From contig NZ_CP063202.1 of the NCBI RefSeq assembly GCF_019904235.1, positions 2,790,001 to 2,854,000 on the forward strand: a stretch of 64,000 nt of DNA, in the 5' to 3' direction. The notes below the pieces were generated by a model, which saw nothing but the letters and a program-made list of their open reading frames with translations, was not told the DNA's origin and searched no databases. The DNA comes from Erythrobacter sp. SCSIO 43205. GTDB taxonomy: Bacteria > Pseudomonadota > Alphaproteobacteria > Sphingomonadales > Sphingomonadaceae. Shown in pieces: positions 9,249-20,200 of this stretch (position 1 is its first letter; the number at the start of each line of letters is the position of its first letter). Position numbers and translations under genes: made by a program.

Positions 9249-12200
9249 TTATTCAAGGCCCAGCAGGTCTTCATCGAAGGCGAATTGGAACGATGCCCAC
9301 AGGCCCTTCCTGACCTGCCTCGCCAGCTCGAAATCTGCATCGGTAAAGCCTTCGAAATTATGGCCAAGAGACAATCGCAATCCTTCCGCCGCTGCGACGC
9401 TGACGAAGGGGCCATAGGAATAGCTGGTGAGGCCTGCCGAATGGTTCATCCGAAGGTTTGCGTTAGCGCCGATTGCGATCAGATCACTCAGACTGAGGCG
9501 CGCATCAAGGCCAACCAAAGTGGTAAGACTGTCAAGCGTCTGGCCTTCAAAACTATCGGTCCCATAACGTGCGCCCACAAACAGGCCGAATTCATTGCCG
9601 CCCGCAAGCCCTGTCCCGAAAAGCCCCCTTCCCGGCGACCAATTGGTCGAAAGGCTTGCGATCAAACGTTCTGAATAGGCATCGCCATCGGTGACAAGAG
9701 CCGTACGCCCAAGCGGTGAAACATTGCTCAGCAAAGCGCCCACGACTTCATCGCGCCGATATTCAAGTTTGCCCAGCATCGAGAGGGGAGAGGCGCCGGG
9801 GCGATAGGCAAAGCTGAGCGAGGCATCGACGATCTGCGTGCTGGCACCGTTCGGATCGGCGGCGTTCGTCCAATTGAACCGTGCTCCTGCGATACTGCCC
9901 TCACCCAACTGACGCACCGCGCCAAAGCTCGCGCCCCAGCGATCAGCAGAAACCGCATCGCGATATTCGCCGCGCGCATAAATGTTCCAACGCTCGCGTC
10001 GCCATGTTCCGGAAAGGGTCACGGCGGTAAAGTCTTCGATTAAACCGCCGCCTTGTCCAACAGGCGACCCATTGGCGAGCGGCTGTCCAAAATTGACCGC
10101 ATAGTCAATCGGCGGCGCAGCGCTCATTGCGACATTGCCCTCAAGGCTCGCGTCAATGGTCAAGGAAGGGGTCACTTGGAGCGATTGGCTCAAACCATAT
10201 GCGGCAAAAGTTCGGCTCGCATCTTCGCCGATGGCCTGATTGCCGATGGCAGAGGTAATTTGTGCGCCCTGCCATGGTGACAATTCAAAACCGGCGCGAA
10301 AGGTATCGGCGCTGAAATCTTTGCCGTCCGCGATTTCATAATTGCCCACAAGGCGCACATCGGGCGTCAGGGCATAGCGCAAGTCGAGGCTATGCCGGTT
10401 GGGTAAGTCGCGCGATTGTGGCCCCTGCAATGCAAAGCTGGTGCTAAGACCCACTTGCAACCTGCTATCCAGAAGCCGCTGGTTTGCCGATGCTTCAATC
10501 AGGGTCGAGAGGTCGACAGAGCCGTCAGAGAGCCGGTCCTCAAACCGCGCCAAACCCAATTGCAGATCGCGTTCAGGGGTCCGATAATTCAATGCCCCAC
10601 GCATCGCCCGACGCCGCAGATCACTGGTGAGCGAGCTGTCCTGAAACGCATTGGCTATGACGCTCAATTCATCGCTCAGGCGCAAATTGGCATCAAGGCC
10701 AACCTTGGTGCGACCGACCTGTGCGCCGCTGATCCGGCTTGCGCCAAAGTCATCTTCGACTGATTGCGCATAGGCGAGCAGGTCAAGGTCACCCGATTGG
10801 TGCTGCACCTCTGCAAGCCAGCCTGTGCTTGTGGTGCCTTGGCCCTCGCTCATCGCGACTTCGCCGCGCAGCCGCGTTGTATCGCTCAACGTCACTTCGG
10901 CATCGAAGGCGACAATGTTGGTGCGCGCCCCTTCCTGCGCGTCGGTGATGAGGGTGGCACCCACATCAACGATTTGGCCGATCCCTTCATACTCAATACG
11001 CGCGCCAGCGTTCCAGTCACCCTCGCCGTTTCCGAGCGTTTCATATTCAACCACGATGAACTGCGGATTGAGGTCGAGATCACGGCTTAGAATGGGCCGC
11101 GCAAAAGAGATTGTGCCTGACAGAAGATCAATGTCGTAATCGCTAAAACGGTTTAGCCTTTGCGAAGAGACGATAATCTCGGAGCGGAACCGATCGCGCA
11201 CTTCGATCATCACGGTTTCGCTATTGGCGATGATGTCTCGGGCTGAAAGCGTATAGGGCCCGCTAAGGCCGTTGCCTTGAAATTCGTCGCGTTGAAAAGT
11301 GCTGCCGATCTTGGCGGCAAAGCCTTCAATCGACGCATCGCCGAGGCGCGCTTGCGCGGTAAGGCCGGTCGCGGTGCGTTGGTAGCGGCCCAGTTTTGTC
11401 TGAGTGAAACCTGTCTGAAAATCGCCGTAGACCGCATTGAACCGGCTGCTTTCAACGCGCAGGTAAAGCTTTTCGCGCGATGCGGCGTCAAAACGGCGCG
11501 ACGAGCCATCGCCAAACACCGTGTAATAGGCATTGGGATCAAGCGCGCCGAGAAGCGGTTGCTGATCCTCTTGCTTGGCGCTGTCATAGGCGAGTGTCAC
11601 GAGATAGCGCCCAAGCACGCGCCCCTTGGCATAAAGCGCCACACGCGCATTCTTTCCAAGGTCGCTGTCGAAGCCTTCGCCTGTCTCCATCCGGTCGGCA
11701 ACGGTGCGCGCGCCAACTGACCCTTCGGCAAGACCAATGATGGTCCACTCTACGTCACCTGGCGCAATCCAAGCGGTAACGAATTCGCGCCTTTCAACTC
11801 CCTCGTTATCGAATGAAAATTCAAGCTCAAGCCGCCCGCTGATCATCGTCGGAGCAAGCTCAATCCGGGCAACGCCATCAGAACCTTCGATGACCCAGCG
11901 CGCGTCCAGATTGCTCGATCTGGTCAATTGCTGAAGCTGCTGCGTATCGACCAGCGCCGCGCTTTGATACGGCTGATTGATGATCAATCGCCCTGACACA
12001 CCTTCGCGCACGGGCCTGCCTTGTCGATCGGTGATGCGCACCGCGACGACGGGCTTGGTCTGCCCATCGGCAATCAGGGAAGATTGTGCCTCGTCCAGCT
12101 CCACTTTGGCTGGCTGCGAGGTGAAAAACACCTCTCTTTCAATGGTCTGATTGAGCCCGCCAAAGCTATTGTAAACTTGCGCGCTCAGCTTTGTGCGTTC

Positions 12201-14324
12201 ATCCAGCAAGGGGATACCGCGCCACAGGCTGACTGCGTAATTGCCATCGCTTGCTTCAAGCGTTCCGTCGAAAGCGACCGGGCTTACTTCCTCACCTTCC
12301 GCGAACAGGCGCACTGTCTGCCCCTTGCGATGGCGGATGGCCACTTTAACAACCGGAGCGCGCGGGTTTTCATCGAGCGCGGGAGCCAGCCATCCATCCG
12401 GCCCATCGCCGAGCGCTAGCCAGTCGGCGGGCTCGGTAATGGGCGGGGCCGAAACTTCGATTTGGTCAAGCGGTTTCTCTGGAAGGGGTTCAGCCACCTC
12501 CAGCACATTGCCATATCCAATTCTTGGAAAGCGATCTGTGGCTTCGGCAGTGTGAGCACCGGACGCACTTTCTACGAAGAAATCTGCTCGCACAAGGCTT
12601 CCCCCCTGCCCTTCGATCACCTTCCGGTCTGCCTTGCCCAGCGTTCGCACGGAGCGTTCGCAATCTGCAAAGTGGGTTCCTTGCGGTAACGTGCTGCTTA
12701 TGGGCCTGACGATATGCGAGCCGGGGACGACGCCTTCGAAGTGATAGCGCCCGTCTGCATCGGTGATCGCGTAAGAGCCATCTTCCAGCATCACGCGTAC
12801 GCCGGCAACGCCCTCGCGCTCACCATCTGCCGAGCACGGCCCTTGCGTGATCCGGCCAATGATCGTCATGCGTCCGGCGAGATTGTCGCGCTCAATCCTG
12901 AGTGTGGCAGAGGCGGTGCCGAGAAGTCCGCTCGCGTCAGAAGCATCCACCGTGTTGACCGCCTGCCCGGCGCGGGCATCAGGCCTTACGCTCATGGCAT
13001 AGACGATGCGGCGGCTTTCGTCCGGGGCAAGATCACCGAGCGCGAGTTGGAAGCCAGAGCCGTCTGAAGCGTAAGTAACCGCGTCCGGGTCCGGCTCTTC
13101 ACGGTCTATTCGCAAACTTCCCCTGCGATAACGCAGTGCAGAATGGGCGCTGTCTTCGAGTTTCAATCCGCGCACTGTCCGCGAGGGATCAGTATTGCGC
13201 AGATCAATCGCGTAAAAGACATTATCGCCCGCAAGAGCGCTCTGTTTGACTGATGATTTGCTGATTTGAATTGCAATCGGGGCTGCATCGACCGGAATAT
13301 CGATCTCAACCGGAGTTTGGTTGACGAGGCTCAGGATACCACCAAAAGAACTGTCCGATATTTCAAACGCTTGCCCATCGCCTCTTCTCAACGACGCAAG
13401 CTCAGCCGGCGTTGCGGTGGAAGGCGCCGAGTAAGGCGTCGGAGGCTCGACCACCAAACGATAATCACCCAGCGGTGCGAGAGGGAACCAGTATTCGCCC
13501 GGCTGCATCGGATAGCTTTTGCCCGCAGCATCCGTGATTGTCTGACCACTGATAACGCTAGAGGGCCAACGCGTCTCGCCGTCCTCTGCAAAGATGTCGG
13601 CAGGGGCACCAGTAGAGCCATCAACCATGGTGATACGCGCACCCGACACTGGCTCGCCCGTCCGGCTGTCAAAAACGATCCCGAACGGATCCGCAAGAAC
13701 TGTCACAGAGGCAAGGCCAAGCGGCGCCGAGGCATCGCCCAGCGCAATGCGTATCTGATCACCGGGTGCCGCCTCGATCCTGCAGTCATTAGGCACGGGC
13801 ACGCCCGGATACCTGTTAATTGCAATATCCCCTCGGAAAATGCCCGTATCTGCTCCCGTCTCTTGAACGCGGATTTGCTCGCTGTCACCCGAAGTGCCCG
13901 CCAGAGCGACCGCTATTTCATCAATCGCAAAAGCTTGCTGATTGAGGCTCGCATCTTCGAATTGAACAATCAGCGTCTGTCCAAGCCGCACGCTTTGACT
14001 TTCAATGGCCTGTGTCGAGATAGTCAGATCGCCATTGCCACTGACAGACTCGCCTTGCGAATTGAGGCAGCGGGCAGGTTGAAAACTGATTGTCTCGCCT
14101 GCACCTGGCGCAGCCACCCAAGTCGCGATCGCAACCGCTGGACGCAGCACAGCGGTTTGGACAGTGTTGGATGAAAGCGAACCTGTTCGCCCATTTTGCT
14201 CCCAACTGGCGGTAGCGACGTTTTCAATCGTTTGAGAGTTCGCGCTTACGCCCCAAAAGAAAGTCGCAAAAATGAGCGCGCACAAGGCGCTCACTTTGGC
14301 TATTATGGGGCGGGCTTCATCCAC
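9249..14324 (-). CDS. Large secreted protein: DUF11/Cna-B/Ig-like modules plus outer-membrane barrel
   Basis: A 1691-residue protein with a signal peptide (about 1-31, ending ANSQ). Visible modules are an N-terminal beta domain opening TIENVATASW (shared with the neighbouring DUF11 proteins), carboxypeptidase-regulatory-like beta folds (about 215-310), a DUF11-like domain (about 350-475, SALAGDNVFYAIDLRNTDPS), an SdrD/Cna-B-like fold (about 485-550, ITDADGRYHFEGVVPGSH) and a big-1/invasin-like Ig domain (about 735-855). From about 870 to the end there are alternating amphipathic strands of an outer-membrane beta-barrel. No TonB plug is seen. It is the last gene of a run of secreted-protein genes and may be their outer-membrane anchor or exporter. 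The function is not known to me. Confidence 0.8.
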   Translation of the reverse strand: MDEARPIIAKVSALCALIFATFFWGVSANSQTIENVATASWEQNGRTGSLSSNTVQTAVLRPAVAIATWVAAPGAGETISFQPARCLNSQGESVSGNGDLTISTQAIESQSVRLGQTLIVQFEDASLNQQAFAIDEIAVALAGTSGDSEQIRVQETGADTGIFRGDIAINRYPGVPVPNDCRIEAAPGDQIRIALGDASAPLGLASVTVLADPFGIVFDSRTGEPVSGARITMVDGSTGAPADIFAEDGETRWPSSVISGQTITDAAGKSYPMQPGEYWFPLAPLGDYRLVVEPPTPYSAPSTATPAELASLRRGDGQAFEISDSSFGGILSLVNQTPVEIDIPVDAAPIAIQISKSSVKQSALAGDNVFYAIDLRNTDPSRTVRGLKLEDSAHSALRYRRGSLRIDREEPDPDAVTYASDGSGFQLALGDLAPDESRRIVYAMSVRPDARAGQAVNTVDASDASGLLGTASATLRIERDNLAGRMTIIGRITQGPCSADGEREGVAGVRVMLEDGSYAITDADGRYHFEGVVPGSHIVRPISSTLPQGTHFADCERSVRTLGKADRKVIEGQGGSLVRADFFVESASGAHTAEATDRFPRIGYGNVLEVAEPLPEKPLDQIEVSAPPITEPADWLALGDGPDGWLAPALDENPRAPVVKVAIRHRKGQTVRLFAEGEEVSPVAFDGTLEASDGNYAVSLWRGIPLLDERTKLSAQVYNSFGGLNQTIEREVFFTSQPAKVELDEAQSSLIADGQTKPVVAVRITDRQGRPVREGVSGRLIINQPYQSAALVDTQQLQQLTRSSNLDARWVIEGSDGVARIELAPTMISGRLELEFSFDNEGVERREFVTAWIAPGDVEWTIIGLAEGSVGARTVADRMETGEGFDSDLGKNARVALYAKGRVLGRYLVTLAYDSAKQEDQQPLLGALDPNAYYTVFGDGSSRRFDAASREKLYLRVESSRFNAVYGDFQTGFTQTKLGRYQRTATGLTAQARLGDASIEGFAAKIGSTFQRDEFQGNGLSGPYTLSARDIIANSETVMIEVRDRFRSEIIVSSQRLNRFSDYDIDLLSGTISFARPILSRDLDLNPQFIVVEYETLGNGEGDWNAGARIEYEGIGQIVDVGATLITDAQEGARTNIVAFDAEVTLSDTTRLRGEVAMSEGQGTTSTGWLAEVQHQSGDLDLLAYAQSVEDDFGASRISGAQVGRTKVGLDANLRLSDELSVIANAFQDSSLTSDLRRRAMRGALNYRTPERDLQLGLARFEDRLSDGSVDLSTLIEASANQRLLDSRLQVGLSTSFALQGPQSRDLPNRHSLDLRYALTPDVRLVGNYEIADGKDFSADTFRAGFELSPWQGAQITSAIGNQAIGEDASRTFAAYGLSQSLQVTPSLTIDASLEGNVAMSAAPPIDYAVNFGQPLANGSPVGQGGGLIEDFTAVTLSGTWRRERWNIYARGEYRDAVSADRWGASFGAVRQLGEGSIAGARFNWTNAADPNGASTQIVDASLSFAYRPGASPLSMLGKLEYRRDEVVGALLSNVSPLGRTALVTDGDAYSERLIASLSTNWSPGRGLFGTGLAGGNEFGLFVGARYGTDSFEGQTLDSLTTLVGLDARLSLSDLIAIGANANLRMNHSAGLTSYSYGPFVSVAAAEGLRLSLGHNFEGFTDADFELARQVRKGLWASFQFAFDEDLLGLE

Positions 14325-14369
14325 TTTTCCAGCTTTTCGGGAAGGTCTTTGCAGGGCATGGCTGCAAGG

Positions 14370-15410
14370 TCAGTTGATGGTAACGCGGAAGTAGACCGTC
14401 CGGGTTGTTGAGGCGGGAATGTCGCTCAATGGCGCGGTAACGGTGCCGGTCGCAAAACTGCCGCCGGACGATCCATCGGCGTTGCAGCTGCTATTGCCGC
14501 TGTCATAAGTGCCGTTCACAAAGATGCCGAAACCAGCGTCATAGGTGACATCGGCTGGCAGTGTATCGGTCACCACAACCGATTGAGCGGTCGCCGCATC
14601 GGCTGCGTTCTCAACCGCGATACAATATTGCACCGTCGCGCCGGGGATGGCCTTGGGATTGGTCGTGGAATTGACCGGATCGCTGATCACGACACTGGAT
14701 TTAAGAACAGTGAGCGAGGCTGCACTCACTTCATAGCTGTCGAGCGCGGAAAAATCGCCTTGGGCAGCGCTGTCGGTTTCGCCCGCTCCATCGGCGAGGA
14801 CCGTATCCACGCCAGCAGTATCGCCGCCAGATGACGCGGTGATTTCTGCGCCAAGGGTGCCGATCCCGCCCGCCTCATGCGCGTCCGCTGTCAGAATGAC
14901 GTCAGCCGTCTGTCCATCGGTTTGCGCCACATTGACATCGCCAACCACGAAAACCGTGACCGTCTCATCCTCGGCTATTTCGTCGAGAAAAGTGATTTGC
15001 GTATCGCTGCCATCGAAAACGCCTGGCGTTGCCCCATCATCGAGGAAGATACGCACATTGCTAAGGTCAAAGTCGTCGGTTGCCGATTGAGCCACGCCAA
15101 GATCAAAATCGACCGCCGCGTTGGAGACATTGGTCACGGTGAATGTCACCACTGCATCGCTTTCGCCCGGAGTTACGCTCGTTGCAGTTGTATCGAGCCG
15201 CGCGACTGTCACGTTGATTTTCCGGTCGACGGTGAAGCTTCCCGTCCCGATTTCCTGCGTCTGGCTGATACCGTTGATCTGATAATCGACCGTGGCGGTG
15301 TTGGTGATGGTGGTGCCAGCGCTGGTGCCATCGGCAAGCGCAGGCGAGGCTCCGGCAGCCAGAATGGCAATCGTCGCAGTGGTGGCAATTGCTCTTGCTA
15401 AATGGGTCAC
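14370..15410 (-). CDS. Secreted DUF11-type protein
   Basis: A 346-residue protein with a clear signal peptide (about 1-26, ending SPALA). The mature N-terminus, GTSAGTTITNTATVDYQI, matches the start of the 15959-16945 protein and of the 1691-residue barrel protein. The C-terminal half (about 215-346) is a DUF11-type beta domain (SLTVLKSSVVISDP...GATVQYCIAVENA...VVTDTLPADVTY). Two cysteines in that half could form a disulfide. The gene ends 45 bp before the barrel gene and follows another DUF11 gene, so the set looks co-transcribed. Probably surface or periplasmic; function unknown. Confidence 0.82.
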   Translation of the reverse strand: MTHLARAIATTATIAILAAGASPALADGTSAGTTITNTATVDYQINGISQTQEIGTGSFTVDRKINVTVARLDTTATSVTPGESDAVVTFTVTNVSNAAVDFDLGVAQSATDDFDLSNVRIFLDDGATPGVFDGSDTQITFLDEIAEDETVTVFVVGDVNVAQTDGQTADVILTADAHEAGGIGTLGAEITASSGGDTAGVDTVLADGAGETDSAAQGDFSALDSYEVSAASLTVLKSSVVISDPVNSTTNPKAIPGATVQYCIAVENAADAATAQSVVVTDTLPADVTYDAGFGIFVNGTYDSGNSSCNADGSSGGSFATGTVTAPLSDIPASTTRTVYFRVTIN

Positions 15411-15468
15411 GGGCGCTTCTCGTTCTAAAGACGGATTGGTTCAAAGGACGGCATGGGCACTGAAATCT

Positions 15469-15947
15469 TCAGCGCACGGATGCGATGTATTCGAGGCGAC
15501 CCGCCTCGTTCGGCGCGATATTCGCGATAACCCAGCGCAAGTGAGTGACATCGGAAGGTGTCGCCGGGCGGGCCGAGCCCGCGCCATCTGGCACCGACAG
15601 CTCACGAAGGACGCCCAGTTTGAGCCCCCATCGACAGAAACGATCAGTTCGGGATCGGCATCAGGGGTGAGCTGCACCGAGGCAGGGAGAGGGTTGGTGA
15701 CGACAAAGTTGGTCACCGCGCTTGCGCTGACGTTCCGGTATTCGGTCGCAAACAAAATGCGGTCGCCGGGCACCACGACGTCGGGTTGGGTAAGCTTGGT
15801 AACTGCCTGACCCTTATCGTCGATCTCGCGCTTCATAAGATAGGCCGCGCCTTCAAGCGTCACGGGCTGCTGCGCGGATACGGCGACCCCGGAGGCCGCA
15901 AAAAAGATGGCAATCACAAAGGTGATGATCTTGATGGGAGTACGCAT
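15469..15947 (-). pseudogene. Small secreted DUF11-like protein, frameshifted
   Basis: The gene starts MRTPIKIITFVIAIFF with a signal peptide ending VSAQ. A beta domain follows: VVVPGDRILFATEYRNVSASAVTNFVVTNPLP, shown here in two parts, VVVPGDRILFATEYRNVS and AVTNFVVTNPLP. After GSNWAS the frame is lost at 15609-15610. Restoring one base in that G/C run gives LRELSVPDGAG, then DVTHLRWVIANIAP and EAGRLEYIASVR before a TGA at 15469-15471. This is a coherent C-terminus of about 160 residues in all. As written, the frame instead runs on to 15441 with an unrelated arginine-rich tail. The ATG at 15947 has GAGG 9 bp before it. The gene lies between two DUF11 genes of the same strand. Confidence 0.75.
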
Positions 15948-15958
15948 AATGGTGGGCC

Positions 15959-16945
15959 TCACTCGTCTATTCGCACGTCGAATTGGATGGTGTTGGAAGT
16001 CCCCGCAGCGACAGTTCCCAAAGCAACAGACACGCCCGAAGCGGTGACTTCACCTGCATCATCACCCGACGCATCGGACAATGCCGCCGCATTGAGTGTG
16101 AGGGTTGCGGGCAAATATGTTGTTCCGGGCGGGATTGGATCGGTAACGGTCAGATTGTCGACACTGCCGCTGCCGCTCACCGAAACCTCAATCGAATAGG
16201 AAATTGTCGCTCCGGGGACCGCGCTTGATCCTCCGAAGGGGTCAAGGACAGTTGCCGTTTTGACAAGCGAGACTGACTGAGAGGCGAAGATGACTTCGCC
16301 TTCGCTGATAGCCTGCGCGCCATTGACACCGACAATCGCGTCGGTTCCGTCAGTGCCAGCGCCGCTGATCGTTGTGCCCGCCGCGCCCGACCCTGTAGCC
16401 GCGCTGGCCTGCAATTCGACCTTGCTTCGCTCTCCATCGGCGGTTCCGTTTGGAACGGTGGCCAGAACAAAGACCGTCAAAGCGCCATCGGCAGCAATTT
16501 CTGGCGTTACTTCTGGTGTGCTCAGCAGCAGGTCGACGCCGTCATCATAAATGCCATTGCCATTGGTATCGATGGCAATCCCGTCGATCTGGAGGTCAAA
16601 GTCATTACCCGCAACCGCGGGCTCAGCGTTCAATGTGAAGGCTTCCGGGCCGTTGCCAGTGTTGGTCACGCTAAAACTGAGAGCGACGCTGGTGGTTGCA
16701 GTGGTGATGGGTCCGCTATCAAGGGATGCAAGCGCGACATCGAGGATTTCATCCACGCGCACGGTGACGGTGTTTGACTGGGTTATCTGACTGCCCTGAG
16801 GCGTCTCGAATGTCGCCTCGGCACGGTTTTCGATAAGTGTCCCTGCATCAACGCCCGCTGCCAGGAGAGGCGCGCACGGCAAGACAATCAGCGCCGCTGC
16901 TGCGAGGCTGATACCGTTTTTGATGAAGGCTGACTGCCGAGACAT
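15959..16945 (-). CDS. Secreted DUF11-type protein, first gene of the surface cluster
   Basis: A 328-residue protein with a signal peptide (about 1-29, ending PLLAA) and the mature start GVDAGTLIENRAEATFET. The middle (about 70-200) is beta-rich with acidic loops (DTNGNGIYDDGVD) that could bind calcium. The C-terminal third is a DUF11-type domain (SVSLVKTATVLDPFGG...GATISYSIEV...LTVTDPIPPGTTYLP). It is a paralogue of the 14370-15410 protein. The stop codon is immediately next to the downstream small DUF11-like gene, which indicates an operon. Its start faces the divergent beta-helix gene across 276 bp, where promoters for both directions must lie. Confidence 0.82.
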   Translation of the reverse strand: MSRQSAFIKNGISLAAAALIVLPCAPLLAAGVDAGTLIENRAEATFETPQGSQITQSNTVTVRVDEILDVALASLDSGPITTATTSVALSFSVTNTGNGPEAFTLNAEPAVAGNDFDLQIDGIAIDTNGNGIYDDGVDLLLSTPEVTPEIAADGALTVFVLATVPNGTADGERSKVELQASAATGSGAAGTTISGAGTDGTDAIVGVNGAQAISEGEVIFASQSVSLVKTATVLDPFGGSSAVPGATISYSIEVSVSGSGSVDNLTVTDPIPPGTTYLPATLTLNAAALSDASGDDAGEVTASGVSVALGTVAAGTSNTIQFDVRIDE

Positions 16946-17221
16946 GGCGCTTATATGCGCCGGGCGAATCTAGTTAAAGGAAACCCGGCAATACGCTTCA
17001 TCGCGCATGAGGCGGTTAGAAAAAAGAAACCAAGGCTATTGGACAACGCGGAATAGTGAGCAGACGGCTAAGGTTATTTCTTTCGTAATTGCTGATGCTT
17101 ATCGGGCAATTGACCGTTCGGGTTCGCCATCGCTTCGATGGCCCGACAAGGGAAAACTCTACGCATAATCTCGCAAAGAGCGAGCAGCCTTGTCTTAGCC
17201 GCGTGCTGGTAAAGCAGCGCC

Positions 17222-20200
17222 ATGATGGCTGAGATCGGCGGGCTTCGCGTTAACCCTGGCTTGCGCCTTGTGCGGGCGTTTGCGGCGCTCGCCTTCTGTT
17301 TGATCGCAATCGTCTCATGGACACAGCGTGCCCATGCGCAAACCATCACCGTCGATCCTGCCACCGCATTCGAAGCGGCTGGGTCGTCCTTCACTGCGAA
17401 CCACACCGTTAGCAGCGGCTCCAATCGGTATATTCTCGTCTCTGTCGCGATTGAACGCAATGATGCAACGGTCGCCTCAGTCACCTACGCCGGGCAGGCG
17501 CTGAACTTTCTGGGCCGCCTGACTGATGGCGGTGGAGGAGCGACGCTCGACCTGTGGGGGCGCACCGCCCCCGCCAGCGGCACCAACCAGTTGGTCGTCT
17601 CCCTTTCCAACAGCGCAGCCGTCGTGGTCGGGGCAAAATCCTTTGCCAATGTGGATCAAACCAACCCGCTCTCGGGAACCATCTTCAGCGGCAACGGCAC
17701 CGTTGCATCGGGCAGCATCACGACCTCGACAAACCAGCTTATGGTGGCGACCCTCGCGGTCAATGACGAAGCCGATGCCGTCACGGCGGGTGCGGGACAG
17801 ACGAGCCTTTACAATGTGATCAACGCTGCCGACGTCATCGGGGCGGCAAGCACAAAGCCTGCGTCGGCGAGCAGCACCAGCATGAGCTACTCGTTTGTCA
17901 GAACAGGAAGATGGGTACTGGCTGTCATCGCATTACAGCCGGCGAACCCGTTTCTTGTGACAAACACAAATGACAGCGGCGGCGGTTCGCTGCGCGAGGC
18001 GATAAACGCGGCCAATGCAAGTCCGGCTGCCGACACCATTTCCTTTGAAATCCCCGGTGCAGGCCCGCATACCATCACTCTTTCCTCGCTATTGCCAGCA
18101 ATGAGCGGCGCGAACGACGCCATCGACGGGACAACGCAAACCGGCTCATCATGCGGCGACCTTTGGGCTGGCACGCCGCCAACGTTACAAATTCATCTGA
18201 CTGGCGCGCTCTCAACGGCGCTACAGATTGCAGCGGCCAATCAAACGGTGAGAGGCCTTTCCATCACCGGCTTTGACAGCAAGATTTACGTCGCGCCCAC
18301 CGGCAGCGATGCCATCATCCGGTGCAACTATTTCGGCCTTTTGCCCAGCGGCACGCGCGGGACAGGCGATTCTCCAGGGGTGGTGGTGCAAGGGCCCGGC
18401 ACAGTTGTCGGAGGCCTTGCAGCGGGCGAAGGCAATGTCATTTCCGGCAATACCATCGGCGTTTTTACTCTCGATGGCGCAACCGATACCGCCGTCCGGG
18501 GCAATTTCATCGGCACCGATCCGACCGGGACGAGCGCCATTGCGAACGTTCAGGGCATCAACCACTTCACCGGCTCAGGCAGTTGGCGCGACATCACCTA
18601 CAACCTCATCTCCGGCAACAGCGCGCGGGGGATCGGGCTTGAAACGGACGACACCATCACCGCCTCGACTGACACCATCCGCATCCAACGCAACGTAATC
18701 GGGTTCAATCGGACATTATCGGCGCTCCTGCCCAACAGCGATGACGGCATCTTCTTTGATTCAGGCAGTATCTCCAATGTTCTAATCGGCGGCGACGCTG
18801 CAAGCGAAGGAAATGACATAAGCGGAGGCAATGACGCAATCGACTTGAGGGCGGTCAGCAACATCAACATTCGCGGGAATACGATTGCGCGCGCCGGGTC
18901 GCGTGGGGTCTGGCTCGAAGGGGCGAGCAATATCGCCATCGGCTCTGCCACGGCGGGGGAAGGCAATGCGATTGGTGGCAATGGCGCTGAAGGCATCTTC
19001 ATTGGCGGCGCTGCAACGGGCGTGACGATACTTGGCAACGAAATACTGCCACTTACTATCGCGGGCTCAACCACCGGAAATGCCGGGAATGGCATCGGGA
19101 TCAATGGCGCCACCAACATCACCATCGGCGATGGCACATCCTTGGGTCGCAATGTGATCGCAGGAAACGGTGGCCTTGCCATCGGGCTTGCCTCCACCAA
19201 CACAGGCATAACCATCAATGGCAATTACATCGGCGTGGATGCGAGCGGCAATCTGGCCCTTGCAAATGGTCAAAACCGCGACGCATTGTCACGAGATGCG
19301 ATTGAGTTCGGACAAGGCAGCACCAATAATACAGTAGTGATCGCGAATAATGTGATTGGCGGCTACACGGCGGCGCTGATCGAATTCTACAACAGCACCA
19401 CGACCGATGTGACCGTTCAGGGCAATTCATTGGGCGTGGGTGCCGACGGGTCGACGCCTATCGTCTCTGGCAATAGCGAGGCGCTGATCAGTTCGGGCGG
19501 TGGCACGATTTCGTCCAGTCTCCTGATCGGCGGCAATGGCGCGGGACTTGGCAATACGCTGGCCTTTTCGTCCCAATCGGCCATCCGGCTCGATGCGACA
19601 GGTTCGGGCATTCAGGTGATCGGCAACACCATTCGCGACAATATCCGCAATGGCATCGAAGTGCTCGGCACCACCAATGCTGCGATCCTAGCCAATAGCA
19701 TCTACGACAACGGTCTTTTGGGCATTGATCTTGGCAATGACGGTGTAACGGAAAATGATGCAGGCGACGCTGATGCCGGGGCAAACGCGCTGCTGAATTT
19801 CCCGGTCATCAATGCGATTGCTGCAAACGGTACGAGCGAAATCATATACGATTTCAACCTTGATGCCCCGGCAAACACAGACGGCTATCGGGTGGAGTTC
19901 TTCCGCAATTCATCCCCTGATACATCGGGCAATGGTGAGGGCGAGGAATTCATCGGCTCGCTCGACATCAGTCACGCAGGCGGCGACCTCAATTTCAACG
20001 GAGTGATGAGTGCAAACACCACGATAAGCGCGAACGATCAGATCAGCGCGACGGCATCGCGCAATACGGGAAGCGGTTTTGATATCACGTCCGAATTTGC
20101 AGACACCATTGCGGCTCTCACCAGAGGAGCGCTAACAGTGACGATCTCATCCCAGGTGTACGATCCTGGGCTCGCTGGCCTCTATTCCGTCCCTCAGAAC

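Noticed and set aside
13266..14174. 302-codon open frame antisense to the large barrel protein
   Set aside because: Arg/Cys/His-rich, no family pattern, no ribosome site; the minus-strand protein has a signal peptide and recognisable domains.
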